The translations under genes were made by a program, and so were the position numbers. Source: Candidatus Thiosymbion ectosymbiont of Catanema sp. Cochon2018 (GTDB taxonomy: Bacteria > Pseudomonadota > Gammaproteobacteria > Chromatiales > Chromatiaceae). From it: a stretch of 64,000 nt of DNA. The notes under the pieces were generated by a model. The model searched no databases and was not told where the DNA came from. It worked only from the letters and a program-made list of their open reading frames with translations. Every line of letters starts with the position of its first letter. Within the stretch, counting starts at the first letter, position 1. This document shows positions 63,246-64,000 of this stretch, in pieces. The DNA is taken from the NCBI GenBank assembly GCA_011392765.1, contig WYCW01000004.1, positions 296,038 through 360,037 of the forward strand. Direction: 5' to 3'.

Positions 63246-64000
63246 ATGCCTGACAGGTCCGCCATGCTCCGCCTGCTCATACTCCTGACGACATTTGCCG
63301 TTGCGCCCCAGGTCTCCGGACTCGAAGTCGCCGTACCTCAGCCACTTGCCGGTGACGAAAGGATCCCTGTCCCGGAAGCGATCGAACCCTGGATCCCCTG
63401 GGTGCTGGCAGGGGATGATCGGCGCGACTGCCCTTTGATCGGCGCCGGGGGCGAGCGTTCATGCGCCTGGCCGGGTCGTTTGGAGCTGGACCTGGACCAA
63501 ACCGGAGGCCGGTTCGCGCAGCGTTGGCGCCTCTACGCCCGCAGCTGGGTTCCGCTGCCGGGGGCATCGGACCAGTGGCCGGAGCAGGTGCGGGTAGGCG
63601 ATATCCCGGTCGCGGTTGTGGCACGGGAAGGGACCCCGGCGGTCCGGCTCGAAGCGGGCGATTATGCGATCAGCGGTCGCTTTCGCTGGCACCGAACGCC
63701 GGATGGATTGGCGATCCCGCCCGCTACCGGGCTCATCGCCGTGCGTCTCGACGGCGAAGAGATCCGGTTTCCCCGCTTCGAGCGCACCGGGCGATTGTGG
63801 TTGGGGGCCGGTGCCAAGGCCACGACCGATCCGGAACGCGACTCTCTCGGCCTCTTGGTCTACCGCCGGATCGAGGACGACAACCCCCTGCGGGTCGTCA
63901 CCCGGCTGGACCTGGACATAGCGGGCCACGCGCGTGAGATCGGGTTGGATGCGGTCCTGCTCCCAGGCGGCATTCCCCTGGGCTTGGACAGCCCCCTGCC
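63246..64000 (+). CDS. Exported hypothetical protein, N-terminal part (runs off window)
   Basis: An AAGGG lies upstream of ATG 63246. The frame stays open for 251 codons to the window edge with strong third-position GC. It starts MPDRSAMLRLLILLTTFAVA, a signal peptide, and continues through PWIPWVLAGDDRRDCPLIGA and RRWRLYARSWVPLPG-like and GLIAVRLDGEEIRF stretches. I do not know the family. It is likely a periplasmic or outer-surface domain of a larger protein. Confidence 0.75.
   Translation, partial: MPDRSAMLRLLILLTTFAVAPQVSGLEVAVPQPLAGDERIPVPEAIEPWIPWVLAGDDRRDCPLIGAGGERSCAWPGRLELDLDQTGGRFAQRWRLYARSWVPLPGASDQWPEQVRVGDIPVAVVAREGTPAVRLEAGDYAISGRFRWHRTPDGLAIPPATGLIAVRLDGEEIRFPRFERTGRLWLGAGAKATTDPERDSLGLLVYRRIEDDNPLRVVTRLDLDIAGHAREIGLDAVLLPGGIPLGLDSPL

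Overview
The window reads as the chromosome of a GC-rich, autotrophy-capable gammaproteobacterium, most like the purple-sulfur or sulfur-oxidiser side of the class (Chromatiales-like). The reasons are a form IA RuBisCO (cbbL, cbbS), a CbbR-type regulator, a SulP/beta-carbonic anhydrase pair likely to import inorganic carbon, and the priA-argS-SPOR gene order known from gammaproteobacteria. The genome is unusually rich in repeats. Several families of small non-autonomous inverted-repeat elements, REP-like palindromes, decayed insertion sequences and duplicated gene fragments fill nearly every intergenic gap. The species assignment is inference.

Layout. 1-1.3 kb: end of a lutB-like gene and lutC, split by an inserted repeat block. 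2-7.1 kb: lipA, then a minus-strand operon can-sulP-pyrF and a nitroreductase. 7.1-11.4 kb: accessory patch with a broken esterase, a MntA/HepT toxin-antitoxin pair, a restriction-gene stub cut by an IS1 remnant, a nitroreductase pseudogene and an Rpn-family nuclease. 11.9-16.4 kb: SIMPL protein, mtnB and a PLP decarboxylase. 18.1-22.5 kb: both subunits of methylmalonyl-CoA mutase.

22.7-41.5 kb is the most remarkable part: an AT-rich, all-plus-strand mosaic of integron gene cassettes separated by attC sites, with no integrase in the window (a CALIN-type array). Two attC sequence families coexist. Cassettes carry an SGNH hydrolase, a GH24-type lysozyme, a RadC-like JAB protein, MazEF-like and RelB/ParE-like toxin-antitoxin pairs, a secreted protein, and an L,D-transpeptidase-like protein paired with a periplasmic partner. 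Several cassettes are broken by nonsense mutations, frameshifts, an IS481-type remnant and a 176-bp element. Two group II intron-like remnants each abut a CGTTA that could be the end of an attC core. Within it, 24.9-29.5 kb holds a REP-associated tyrosine transposase, its REP-like repeats, and repeated copies of a toxin-antitoxin pair and of the methylmalonyl-CoA mutase 3' end.

41.9-64 kb: a CusA-type heavy-metal RND pump carrying an in-frame repeat insertion, a second Rpn protein, cbbR, a protein with nine near-identical 42-residue TPR repeats, a complete IS1-family element, cbbLS, SPOR protein and argS, two toxin-antitoxin insertions, priA, an antitoxin capped by a small mobile element, and the start of a secreted protein that runs off the window.

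Functionally, can-sulP could feed bicarbonate and CO2 to the RuBisCO under CbbR control. Methylmalonyl-CoA mutase would link propionyl-CoA or storage-polymer metabolism to succinyl-CoA. No rRNA, tRNA, CRISPR array or integrase gene was recognised.
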